64,000 nucleotides of DNA, taken from positions 1 to 64,000 of the forward strand of contig JACEVL010000801.1 in NCBI GenBank assembly GCA_020284085.1. Direction: 5' to 3'. The notes below the pieces were generated by a model. It was not told the DNA's origin and made no database searches. It worked only from the letters and a program-made list of their open reading frames with translations. This DNA is from Aporrectodea caliginosa (Eukaryota; Annelida; Clitellata; Crassiclitellata; Lumbricidae). The position numbers and the translations under genes were made by a program. Below, piece after piece: positions 1-13,300 of the stretch (position 1 is the first letter of the stretch; every line of letters starts with the position of its first letter).

Positions 1-1380
1 GTCAAAACAGTTGACATGAATTAGTATTTCAGGTGTCCCAGCATCAGCGCACAAAAGTCCTAAGTGCATATATTTCCTTACAGTAATTTTACAAAGTCAT
101 TTTTTTTTTACAAACAGAATTATTTGTGCAAAAATAAAAATACTTGTAACACTGCAATAAGCTCTTCTTTTGGAAAAGTCATTGCAAATCGAATTATTTT
201 GAATAATGAATTTTAGCAACACATAACAAAACTTCAACTTCAGTTTTCTTAGAATTAAGAAAAGTGCGCTTAGCACCTTTGTGCTTCCAGCCATCGATAT
301 AGATTCCTAGCTAATAAACAACAACCTAATATACGCAGGACTGGACACTCCTTATAAATGTCCGTGACTCGTTTTTGGGCGATAATCGGGGAATCGAAAA
401 ATGTATAATCTTGTTTACATAACAAATGCATTCGGTTAATTATATTTATGAAGGCATATCGATTAACAGTTGTTTTTGCGAAGTAAAACCTGCCTGTAAA
501 AATTTTAAACATCGTATTTAATATCATAAATGAAATTTGAAGTGGGGCGACATCTGTGCATTGGCTAATAAGCAATGATTACGCCGATTATTAAAACATG
601 CAACAGCTGAGCTCATTTTATAGAGCAACCAGAAACTTCAACCCGTATTTCTTTCTATCTTAAAGTATATATACCAGAAAAATTTGGAAATAGGCCAGCA
701 GTTAAATAATTCTGATTACATAAAACTACAAAAGTTAATTCACTTAATTCAGGTCGCGTTAAGTCGTAATCGTAATCTCGAAGTCCCAGCTCGATCCTCG
801 AAGCCAAAACAATTTTCTAAGTCACGGGGGCAACTCTATTAACACCATTCGGTCAAAACAAAATCAATGGAAAGGTCGAGGTCAAATTCGAACGGTTCCA
901 GTCGAGATCGCTCAATCAAGGATCAGTCTAGCATGCGGTGTCTATGTAGGCTAAATGTAGACGCGTTTCAATCCTTCTATATTACCCTTGGCCTGCCAAG
1001 TCAGATCAGGCCATATACGGTCGCTATAGACAAGCGGGACCAGTTACATTCATCCAGATTCTTCCTCTTCCCCTTACCGTTTCAACTCTAAACACGATCT
1101 ACCTTAGCCGTCTGACTGTCTGACCCCTTTGGATTTTCACCTGGAACTGATTTAACCCCTCGCCTATAGATTATATGGTTTGACTGATCGTCTGTGAGTA
1201 AGCGAATCCCGCGAATTATTTTTAGCTCGAGATTACGATCATAATATTACCAAAGATGTTAGAGCCGTAGGCTCTAACATCTTTGATATTACGAATAACG
1301 ACAAGTGAGGTGGACTCATGTGCAATATAATGTCTATGGTTGGACTGGGATCATTTGACGATAAATAAACATCGGGAAAG
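1..1380. other. upstream region of RMC1, no gene seen
   Basis: AT-rich DNA without a convincing coding exon; short open frames here lack homology and splice context. It should contain the RMC1 promoter and 5' UTR, but no clear TATA box or CpG-rich core was recognised. The only distinct structure is a perfect 16-bp inverted repeat at 1251-1285, listed separately. Confidence 0.5.
1251..1285. repeat. perfect 16-bp inverted repeat just upstream of RMC1 start
   Basis: The left arm CAAAGATGTTAGAGCC (1251-1266) and the right arm GGCTCTAACATCTTTG (1270-1285) are exact reverse complements separated by GTA. Short extra pairing (AATAT/ATATT) lies outside a 3-nt bulge. It ends 95 bp before the RMC1 ATG, so it may lie in the 5' UTR or core promoter. 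A transposon footprint or a hairpin in the mRNA leader are both possible. Confidence 0.75.
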
Positions 1381-4300
1381 ATGTCTGCGCCGGAGGCCGA
1401 TAATTTCTATTTGTACTTGTCGAAAAATCCAATACGATTTGAGCCAGTCAGTAGTGTGACATCAGTATTTTTCGACGACTCAAACAGACAGGTAGCAAAA
1501 AGAAGACATAGTGTAGACAAGTGTTATGTGCTAGATATACCGTCGCCCCTCCACTTTTATAGCGCGTTGCTTGAGTGAGTAAGTAAGTAAGTTAGATTAT
1601 GGGCCAGATGGAACGACAGCTGTGACCATTTTACATTATTTTATGCGCATGAATGCCAGCCGAGTAATCCACAAAGAAATATTGCAAGATGTGTGGCACT
1701 GAAACTGTTCTTTTCCTTGTGGAGTGTTCAGTCTATGAATGAGTGGTAGTATTAATTCATAATTTGTACAACACAAAACCTTATCTGTCTGTTGATCAAA
1801 GCAAATGCAATGTAATATGATGTAGGCTATTACTTTAGAGTACATTTGCTATATACTTGTGCCTGTTGGCATCCTCTATAGCCTCTATATAAATAAGATG
1901 TTGTGACCTGTTACATGTGCGCTTAATGTTATGGAATCAGTTTGTTTTCATTGTAGGTGTTTACCGTGAGGTCAAATGGGGCTGCTGGCGTTGTCGTCAA
2001 GGGTCCCGATGATAAGTTTTGCAGCCAATTGAGGTATGTATGTTTACTTTCCTCTGTTTTAAAATTTTGAGTGCAGATTCTAAAATTAATTTTAAATCCG
2101 AAGTTTTAAGTTTTTGGAGAATCAGAATGCCACTTAGAATTATCTGACAGCTTCACTCTACTTTGGACTCAGCATTGCTGAAAGCACTGATAGACTGCCT
2201 TGTTCTGACGTGACTGAACTATTGCAACTCTATGCTCTATGATCTCCCTGAATGCACACTGCTTTCTCTAACTAGAATAATGCATCAGGTTAAAATGCAG
2301 TACTTTTTGAACGTATTCAATGGGCAGCCTGTGCAGTGAATACAATATGGGCATACTGCGCTGATATCTAAGAAACTTTGTTATGGTCCTGACCCAAGAG
2401 TTTAAGAACCTCTAACAATATTATTTATGTAAAGTCGTATATTACCAGGGACACTAAATTGCAGTATATTTACTTTACAATTACTTATTTGCTGCCAATG
2501 ATTCCTTTGGGAGTTATGGTGAATGTGGTTCTTCAGTGATATTTTCAGTGATTCTCTCGATATATTTCTGGGCTTTTTCGTTTGACTCTTATTCTTGCTT
2601 TTATAGATTTTTCTTTTGGTTTTGTTTTCCTAGGCTTGATGACCGTGGTGAAATCATCTCCGTGAAGTTTTCCTATGATATGAAGATCCTCGGTGTACAG
2701 CGATCGACAAGAGCTGTGGTTGGTGACATTTTCAGAAATCAGTTCTGTTCATTTTTACTTTAAATGTTCTCTTAAACATGCACTACTGTGCTATTTGTAT
2801 GAAAAAACATATGATAGACGATTGTACATTTGATGGAATTAAAATTGACTTTTGGTGGGTGCATGGTAATGATCTTTGGTGACATTTCTGAATGACCTTC
2901 TGACCTTTGATGACATTTCTAAGTGACCTTCTGGGCATTGACCTTACAGCTTTGCATTGGTGTACCATTGACGATGCCCTGTACATTAGATGAAGATGTT
3001 GTAGAAGTTACTAACTAAGTAATAACATTTAGAAAAAAGTATATTTATAGATCGTATGTCAATTTTATTGCTTGGTTTTGTTTATTTTTCTTACAGGATT
3101 TTATCAATCTATTTCCCGGTGCAGACATCAATGAATATTCACAGACGTGTAAGGTATGAAATCAGAATTTACTCTTTCCTTTATAAATTCCAGAATTTTA
3201 TGCATTAAAAATTCTTAATTTTATTTTAGGCACTAAGAAAATTGCTTGCCATTATTATTTTTTTCTTTATTTCTTTAGGCACAATTTTGGCTGTTCATTT
3301 CAGGGAAAAGAAACGAAGATAATTGGATTTTGCTGGACGAGCCTTCAAGAGATTGTTTACGTCACGGATCACGGTCTTGAACATTACCAGGTGACGCGAA
3401 TATCGCTATACAGTAGAAGTTAATTGTGGTCTGGTAGTAGGTTAATCATTTCTTACATGCAGCTATGGCTATGTGGAAAAGAAGGAGAGGGAGACCACGG
3501 AAAAAACTGGCCAGAGACCAGCAGAGATGACTTGAGGTGCTTGGGGATGTCATGAGACAAGGCTAGTGGACTGGCAATGGATAGAGATGGATGGAGACGC
3601 TGTGTTGCCCGATGTGCTCACCTGCATGGGGAGGAGTGCTAGCCTAAGTGATGTGAAAGCCATTGAGATGAAAAGGTTCATCAGTAAGCAAGCAGTGCTC
3701 AGTCTACTAGAAGAGTTGCCAATGGAAGATTTCTGCACACAGACACAGACCATCTGAAACATTAGACAGAGCCCAGGTAACAGTTGATGCCGTATGGGTT
3801 TTGATTATAGCACTGTAAAGAAGTTACCAGGATAGATTGCATTACATAGAATTACATCTAGTCTTTGAGAACTAATTACTTTGCCTTGTACAGCATCAAA
3901 ACTTGTCTAGAGTTTAATTCAAACGGTGTTAGTACAATGTTATTAAGTTTCCCACTGCATATTGTGACCAACCATTGTAACTTTCTTGTGCAGATATTTT
4001 CAGATTTCAGTCTCTTTTGGCTTCAGTTTGTTCTCTAGGTTTTGATTTAGTAGTTTTGCTTGATTGATGACTTCTGCATTGTGAAAGTGAGGTTGAGATT
4101 TGAATAAGTTGCATATCTCGGATGGTTTGTGGAAAGTTTTGATTCTGTTCAGGTGATTCCTGAGAAGAAAACGTTGAAGCTTTTGAAGACTTACAGTCTG
4201 AATGTGAACTGGTTCATTTGGCTGGTATGTATCTCCTTTAGCTATTGGTATTATAATTGATTGAGTGGGTTAAATTGATTGAGTGGGTTAAATTGATTGA

Positions 4301-7300
4301 GTGAGTGAGTGGAAGGATGGTTGGCAAACTGGATGAAAGAAAAAAGACATGAATAATTACTCTCATTTTTATAAATAGATATCAGTGTACATATGAATGC
4401 ATGAATCCGATGGTTTGGACATGTAGAGAGAATGCCAGTTGATCGAATCCCACACAGTGCACTACAAGCAACATTTCAAAGGAAAAAGAAACAAAGGCAG
4501 ACCAGGGCAACAATGGAGATGATTTATTTGTACACATCGCCGTAAAATGGCTGGCATAAGAAGCTGATGGTGATGATGATATTACTTTTGGAGTTACTCA
4601 GGTATCACATCATAATGGTGTTCTACGAGCTGTCTAGACAAAATGTGTCGTGTTTTAAAAACAAATGTTGTATCAATTACATTGCAAATGTAATTCAATT
4701 ATAATTGCAATTACATGCTTGTAAATGTATCTGGTTTTCAGCAAAATGTTCAGCTCATTACTTGTTTGTGAAAGTAATTAACTACAATTACATTTTGATT
4801 GTAATTCAATTACCATATTACTTTTCAATTATTCCTTTCAAATTGGCAAATGATTGTTTAAAAATTTCGATAATTTTTAAATTACCTACTATTTATTTTC
4901 AAACTAAAACATCCAATGGCCTGTAAATTGTAATAATTATATATACTTTCAATTTATTATAAGTTTGTCAGGTATCCAAAATACGAGTTACAATTAATCA
5001 TCTATTAAAACAAGTTAGAGATTATTTGATTTTTAGGAGTAGAAGTTTTTCAACATGATAGCCTGTTAGAGAATTTAGTTGATTGCGCCTGGGTGAGTGA
5101 GTCAATTCGTCCAGTAGTGCCAAAGAGACGCTCAACTGGAACTGAAAATGGAAGCTCTGTTTTCTGCGAGGGCAGCCGCATCTGCCTAGTTTCAGAATGA
5201 GTGCATGACTGCATGGATAGTCTGAGTAATGATGATTTGACTTATTGCCATTGGGCTCTAACAAAGTGTGCTCTTAAACATTCAAGGCAAGATATAGAAT
5301 AATGTTGACAATTATGATGGCAAACTTTATGTAAAGCAGTTTATTTAATTAAACGGGTGGCCAGGTCAACAATGGAGATGGCATCTTTGCTGACTTTATG
5401 AAAGTAATTTGTAATTGACACTTCATTCAATTACAAATTACATGCAATATTGTGATTGAAATACAATTATTACTTTTAAAATGTTACTCAGGTACCACAA
5501 TACATAGATGGTAATTCTATTCAAGCATGTGCTCAATTAGAGCAACACTGTTTTTCTGAGTCACTTGTTAACTGTTTTTCGTACTAGAATCGGAGTCACC
5601 CAAGTGTACTTGCTGAATTCTTTGTTGCGAAGGTGGAAAGTGCGGTGTTAGCTGGTCTCCTCTGGAACGCTTGGTAACACAGGTACCCATTCTACTTCAA
5701 GGTAAGCAAAATGAGCTAGCAGTTTTGCTTTGTAATCCTCCTTCTCTTCTTCCTTCTCTTCTTACTTCTCTTCTTCCTTCTCTTCTTACTTCTCTTCTGT
5801 AAGTACTTGTCTTCACGAAGAGGTGGCAAGAGCTGATGAATGCTGTGGCCAAAAAATGATATTCATTTCAGCATAGATTATTAATCAAATAAACCAGTGG
5901 TTCCAAAACTGGGGTGCACGTACCCCCAGGGGGTGCTACATGTCATTTCAGGGGGTGCAACAAGAGGGAAAGTATGAATTATAAGAATGCATTGATAATA
6001 CATTATAAATTTTCTGAGGTGTCACAGGATAAGTTTGGGTAAGACCGTGATTAGAAGTTTATTTCCATGTAACACTGTAAGGCTAGCCTAAGACTTGTAA
6101 GCACAAGTTTCAGTAGTAACAATTTCGTGTTTGCGTCTTCAAATGTGATAATACTTTTGTAGGGGTGCGAACATTGGCCAAACATTTCCCAGGGGTGCAG
6201 GGCATAGGAAAGATTGGAAACCCCTGAAATAAACAGTCACAGATTAATTGATCTATGTTTGCATTCTAACTTAGGCCGTAAATGTAAATTGCTCTGTTTA
6301 TGGTGTTTGTTTAGAGTGGTACTGTAGTCAAGTTGCCGAAGTTTGAAGTGGAGCTGTTAACAGTCCCTAAACCTCCTTGTCTCACTCTGAAGCAGAGAGA
6401 TGTTACGCTGGCAACAATGTTAGTGACTCTCAATTAATAATAATAATAATAATTATAATACTAATTATATTCGTTTATTGAGAAAAACACCTCTGATTGG
6501 CACACCACTATCAAGTACAATTTCATAGAGTTTAGAGAAATGATAGTGTTTTGTTTTACTCGTTGCGCAGTTGACCATAGTGTTCGAATGAGGGGTGGGC
6601 ATTGTTATTGATCACTAGCATAGAGGACTCTAGCTATGAAGTTTTTGTTCTGCTTGGCATTGGAACTGTTCTTGTAATTTTTCTCATGGGGTGCCCAATT
6701 AGTCTAGTGATTAATGTAACTGAGAGGCCACAGGTTCAAATCCCTGATCATTGCTTCAAAATTTAATTGGGTGAAAGGTTTGCGGAAAACGGGGTTACGT
6801 AAATTACATGTTACATACTATATTTGTTAGCCTTGGCATGTGAGAGTGGGTGGCCAGTCCTCTCCCTTACCGTCTCATCTTCCCACTGACTGTCTATAGT
6901 CAGTGTACTCATTATAGCTGAGTTGTCTGGGGGTTGCAGGTGGAGCAGAAATCTCGAACCAAATTTCATTAACGTGATAATACTTGGTGCATATACGTCA
7001 TTATATGAAACAATGCAGTTTAATCAAGCATGCATATACTAAGCATGTGATGGTTGTCTGTTGTGTTGAACACAGATACGGTCAGTTATACGTGTTGGTC
7101 TTGCGTCATGGATCAACGAACCCGCGAGGGACATCATCCGCTGAAGTTCTGCTCTATCAGATTCTCAAGTTAGTTTGTTTCAGTCATTTTGCCTAAATTT
7201 GTAATTGTGTTTACATTTTAGTATCTGTGTTATTAATACTCGTCCTTAGATTAGTTCACTATTCAGGTAGCAATCTTTCAATCTTCCACTCTTTGTATGT

Positions 7301-10300
7301 GAATTTGCTGCTTTCCAAATTGAAATGGAATGAAACAGGTAGCATATAATACAGTAACATAACTGGTAAACACTAGTTACACATAGATAAAAACTAAATT
7401 GTACACGCATGCGTTGTGTACAATTTTATGTCGCCCCTAGCAAAGTGGCTGGTACTCATCCAGCTATGCCGGACTTGCATAACAGGAATGTTGCCTTAAT
7501 GACAGACATTTCTCTTCATTTGTATAATTAATAGTGTTAAATGGCTGTTAAACACTAGCTATTTGTTGAATACATTTTAAATAATAGTATTCAGTGTCTG
7601 TTAAATAGCTACAGGCTAACTATTTGCGAATTGTCTAAAACATTGGTAAAGGGGCTTTGTGTAAATGTAGAACTTGTTGTGTTTCTAGTGATTCTGCTGC
7701 TAAGAAGACGGACATCCTGCGGCTGAATCTGAGTGGAAGGTTTGCTCTGAATGTCGTCGACAATCTGGTTGTAGTTCATCATCAAGTCTCGAAGGTTGGC
7801 AGTTTAAGCATCTGTAGTTTGGGAAATATTGTCATAACAATGAGATGATTTACATAGTAGCACGGTCGAGGCTGAGGATAGGGGCTATGACCAAAGAAAA
7901 GGTTTCTGATTTTTGCCCAGTTTACAACCCTTGATAGTAAAGACTTGATAAAGTGACTGATTATGATCTCAGCCATGTACATTACCACACTTTTAAGTTT
8001 ATATTTGTCCAAGTATTTGTAAATGTGCAGCGCTGCATATTTGTTGATGTTGTTTCTTTTTTTACTTTCTAGTTATTCGAAAATTAAAATGGCAAATTCT
8101 ACATATTTAATTATAAAACAATGCATTCAGGGATGTTTCATTGTCCGGGAAAGGACGTGCCTGGGATGCGGGACATTTCTATCAATTCTGGGACTGTTCT
8201 CCTTAATTGGGGTATAAATGTTTTGGTGTTTAGTATACGAAATGTTGTATGTGTGGTTATGTTGTTTCTACGACAGACATCCTTGTTATACGATATCCGT
8301 CTTCCGGGAGAGTCTGGGAGTGGAGTGACGTTCCACCAGCCCTTTCTCTCTCCGCTTCCCATCAGACCATTCAAGCTTATACTTCCAGGTATGACTTGAC
8401 AATGCTCTTGACAACTTCTTGATCAGATATGCACTTCATACTTGTGAGACACGGTAGCCGATTGGTTAGAGCGTTTGCCTTGTAACGCCGAGAGTACGGG
8501 TTTGAGCCTCCTCCTCTGAGACGGTTGCTGTGTAGGGACCTTCACTCATAACTTCCATCAAGTGATTTTGGTCATTAGATAGTGGCGCCTAATAAATTTT
8601 TTATAAAATCCTACTTGCTTACTTGAATTACTCTAATTAACTTGGTCTTTGAGCAGAGTATGTAATGTACATGTATGTATATTCGTTTATTTAATAAAAC
8701 AACAGGCAAAATGCTATAGGTGAACAATAGCAGACAGTTAATAATTACGACAATTTCTATGGCGCCGTAACACGGCCATGCCGTTACAAGGGCGCCTGAA
8801 TATCATATATGTTCATCAGGCGTTATGCATGCAGCAAGGAGTTACTGCAAACAGATAAAACAAATTGGAAAAGTTGACAGTATGGCTACTTATGGATGGG
8901 TTAACTAGTACATGTTTTTATACAACATTCTTGGGATAAATGTTCAATCACAATTGCAATCACTTACTTGTTCACTCGGTTTAATTGGAAGAATGCTCAT
9001 GGAGGCAAATGAATTGAGCCATGCAGAAGTCAGGCAAAGAGAGAACATCATTTGCTTTCATTTATTCTGTGGCTCTCTTATTTTTCCAGCTGTTCCAACG
9101 TCTTCAGGAGCCGAAGTTCAGGAGTATAACTGCGAACTGTGTATCCTTTCCAGCATTAACGTTGAGTGCTCAAATAAGTGGGATTTCTTACAAGATTTCT
9201 TATAATATGTACCGACGGCTCCAGCCTATACTTATGCTGGACTTGTATTTTGGATCGAGGGCAATCTGGCCGAGATCCCACTCCCATTTTGAGTGGGGCA
9301 AGGACCCAGAACACGGATTTATAGATGCTGTTAATGCAAGAGACGAGGGAAATTGGAAAAGTCGAACACTCAAAGATAACACAACAGAAGAAAGTGCGAT
9401 ATTTTGAGGGTTGTCTGTTTGGTTGATAAAATAAGGAAAAGATTGACTGTGAAGGTTTTTAATCCATTTGTCTATTTCTTAACCAATATACAGATTCACC
9501 GAATTGGGTCATTTTTCAGCCCGACATAGTTCTTGATGCCAAACTAGGTCAGTGCTACTTTCTCGTTAATGCTTTCATTTATTTTCAACATGTCTGGTGA
9601 CCATGTAAATGCATTGCATCATTGAGTAAGAGAAGAAATAGAAACTGGAGCATATTCATTTATTTATCTTGGTTTATTCATTCATCCTTCTATTCATTTA
9701 TTCATTCATTTCTGCACTCATTCGCCTATCTATGCATTCATTTATCCATGTGTCTTTATTCATCCATTCATTCGTATGTTGATTTGATTTAGCATTCTGT
9801 TTAGCACATGTGTTTACCTGTATTTGTTTCTGGTTGTTGACAGGATGCTTCTGGTATTTACGATTGAATCTGGAATCAGTTGTGTCCATGATTACAGATA
9901 AGGTGAACTGTCTCTATGTAAATGTCCAATTATGTTACGCTAAATTACAACTTTAGAAGGTCGGATTTGGTTGTATGGTATAAGAGAAAACGAGTTTATA
10001 AATGAATGGGATAAAGAAATAAATGTTGAGCTTATAATATGACGGTGATTGCTGTTATCATGGTTGTGATTCAGCCAAAAGATCTTGCAACCCTAGGATC
10101 ATTTATTTGAGGAGCTTCTATAGAGGCGTTTAACCTATTACATTGTCTATACCAGGGGTGTCAAACCTTTTTCAATGGTGGGCCAGCCACATTTCTAGCA
10201 AGTGTGGACCAGGGTGCTGAGAGGGGCTTGGTGAGCCCATCTTCAGAAATATTTTGCAAAACTAAATCATATGGTGGTTTTTTAGCATACAAGCAGTCGA

Positions 10301-13300
10301 ATTTGGCTAATAAAATCTTAATTTTAATCTTCATTATCAGTCACGAACATTACATAGTCTTTATGCAAGGCTCTGCAGGTCAGAAAAACATCATTGAAAT
10401 GACCTGCGGGTCGGCTGTTTAACACCTCTGATCTATACTATTACTCAGTTTACTATTACTTTTTACTGTAACTTTATTCTATCTTTGTTTCCTCTTATCG
10501 TTCCCAGTGTCGCTTGGTTGATTTTCTTCTGCTCCGTCAAGACAGCAAAATGGTTATCCTGAATGTCTGTCGGAATGTTCTGGTTCCCGGACGTCAGGTC
10601 AATCTCACGATTGTTGCCACCATCTTTAACAAACTCAACCGCGTCTACAACGACTACCTGAGCACAGTTAATGGACATGCAGCACCACCCAACTCTGTAA
10701 GCTATGGTGGTTATTAGCAGTACATGTTGCTGTTAGAAGTAGTAGTTAATTATAGTTGTAGTAGTAGATAATTGTAATCATAGTAGTAGCTAATTGTAGT
10801 TGTAATAGTAGCTAATTGTAGTCTAGTCGTAGTAGTACGGTAGCTAGTTGTAGTAGTAGCTAATTGTAGTCTAGTTGTGGTAGTAGCTTATTGTCATCAT
10901 AATAGTAGCTGATTGTAGTCATAGTAGATAATTGTAATTGTATTCTCAACAATTCCATAGTGCTACTTAACAGCTCAGTGCAGGGCACCATTCATGAGTG
11001 CTGCGTCATATCAGAAGGGTTGTCCAGAGATACCAAGGTGCAGTCCATTGCAGTTGCTAGGAGACCAGGGAGATCAGGAGCCAGAGGAATTGCTCTTGCT
11101 TTTATCAATATTGTTTTTGGATTATTATTTTCCGATTGGCTAGTGGTAGTAAATTAGTAATAGTTATTAGTAGTAGTTGTTACTGTTGAACTAGTTTGAA
11201 ATGCTTTAAATAGATGATTATGAAGAAATAAGCATTTTCTAGAAGTTTGTAGTGTGGATCGTTCCTCTTATTTGTGTTTAATAGTATTAGGATTCTCAGT
11301 TTGTCATTTTTATTATTGATATTTCATTTTGATTGTTAGGAATTTCATTAAAATATTGTCTTACCCGGTACTAAGAATTGACTGTTGATGTTATCGTTTA
11401 AGGTAAGTGAATCGAATCGATTAGAAAGCTCTTCAAAGATGCCGATAATAGACCAATCAGATGTCTATACCCACGTCTTTTCAGTATTCGATGAATACAA
11501 GGTATGTAGCTACTTCTCGAAATTTTTTTAATTTATTTATTATTTATTTAAAGCCAATCTATGTTTCTAAATAATGTTGAAGTCCCTGAGGGATCCTTTT
11601 TACCTTTGGGCAAAATAATAATAGTAATATTAATAATGAGAATAATTAGAGTCATTGTTTGTATGTTTTCAGTTTATGTTGGAAAGAAAGAATAGAAACA
11701 AATCACTTTAATGAAGCGGATTAATTAATCCATTGGTTTTTCATTAAATATTGACTTTTTTTATAGAACTTTAAGACTTTCCAGTTAAGTTATTGTGTTG
11801 TTTGTGTTAGGATAACAATTACAAGTTTGTTGTGGCAGTCATTATTGAATACCTCCGATCGCTAGGATTATTCCAAATTCCTGTTCAGGTGAGTGCTATA
11901 TGCCATATCTGCATATTCTGATACAAATGAATGAACTTGCAAGTAATCGATAATCGAATGAATGTTAAAACTCAACATTTGATTTTATTTCATTGTGATG
12001 GATTTTTAAGTTTTATTGGGTTCTCCTCTTCAGTCTCTGGGCATTGATGTATAGTATTTTTTTGACTTAGAAGTGACCTTTAATCCATTAGCGACGAGCT
12101 GCATTGGTTTCCAAATCACTTTTAATACATGCTCTTCGTTAAAGGGTTAATCAGATTGCCTAGTGTAATATGTGCCTCTGAATAGGTGTCTTGAAGGGGC
12201 ACTGTATCAAGTTTACAATGATTGATTGATTGATTGATCAATGCTATAGCAGTTTCAGATTAGATTAGATTATGTTTCAGGAACTTCTCTTTTTACTCTT
12301 TCATTAATTACAGTATACCTGCACATGTCTGTTGATTTGTGCACTGTGTGTGCAGCATGGGGGTCTGTTTGATAGCGTGCTGGGTCAGTTATCCAACTAT
12401 GAATGTTCTGCAGTTGAATAGGTGTTATTTGTCATTTTGTTTCCAGCACTTTCTGTTTGAACTTATCATAAATACCTTAGTACATCACAACTGCTATTAC
12501 CAGCTGCACCAGTTTCTCCAGTACCATGTCGTCAGCGACTCCAAGCCACTTGTAAGTATTGATGTGCCTTTAATTCAAACGGTATCTAATTTCCATTAAC
12601 TGGTCTTTACCAGTAGGAATCCTAAATGCATCTGATTTTGAATATATTTAAGAAACTATACATTTAAGTTTCTGTATTTATTCTTTAAACGTCTGTTCAA
12701 ATGTTCTATTATTGGTTCAGTTGCAATCCTATTTCATACTAGGGTCATAGTTTTTAAGATGTGGATGATTGTTCATATGTATGTAACTGATTACTGCATA
12801 TTCTTCAAAAAAACTTCTTAACTTAAATACCACAGCAAAAGGATTCGATTGTATTTATGTTTTGCAACTAAATCTAAATTTTTACGTGTTAAAATACTTT
12901 GAATTTTGCAAGTGCTATATTTTAAGAAACGTTTTATTTTATGGCTTTTGCTGTTTTTATGTCAAGTTTTTATTGCATTTTACTATCATTAAGATATATC
13001 TGTGTTTACTAACTGACTTTTCCATTTAGGCTTGCTTACTTCTGTCGCTGGAGAGTTCCTACCCACCAGCTTACCAGCTGGCTCTAGATATGCTCAAAGT
13101 AAGTACTGAATTTCGTAATTTCTTGGCCATCTCTTTACTAGTTACGCTGTTACATATCTGTAACATCATTGTTACATCTCTGTTTGAATATGATGATGTT
13201 ATGTCTCTCAGCTGTAAACTTTGGAATTTTATGATTGTATTTTGCAATTATAATGAAAAATTTATATAGTGCCTCTTGATGAGAACAATAGAACAGTATA

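Noticed and set aside
867..1091. 74-codon frame upstream of RMC1
   Set aside because: No homology and no splice link to the RMC1 ATG, whose own first exon aligns with the family from residue one.
9021..9407. 128-codon plus frame
   Set aside because: It overlaps RMC1 exon 12 in the wrong frame and continues into the intron.
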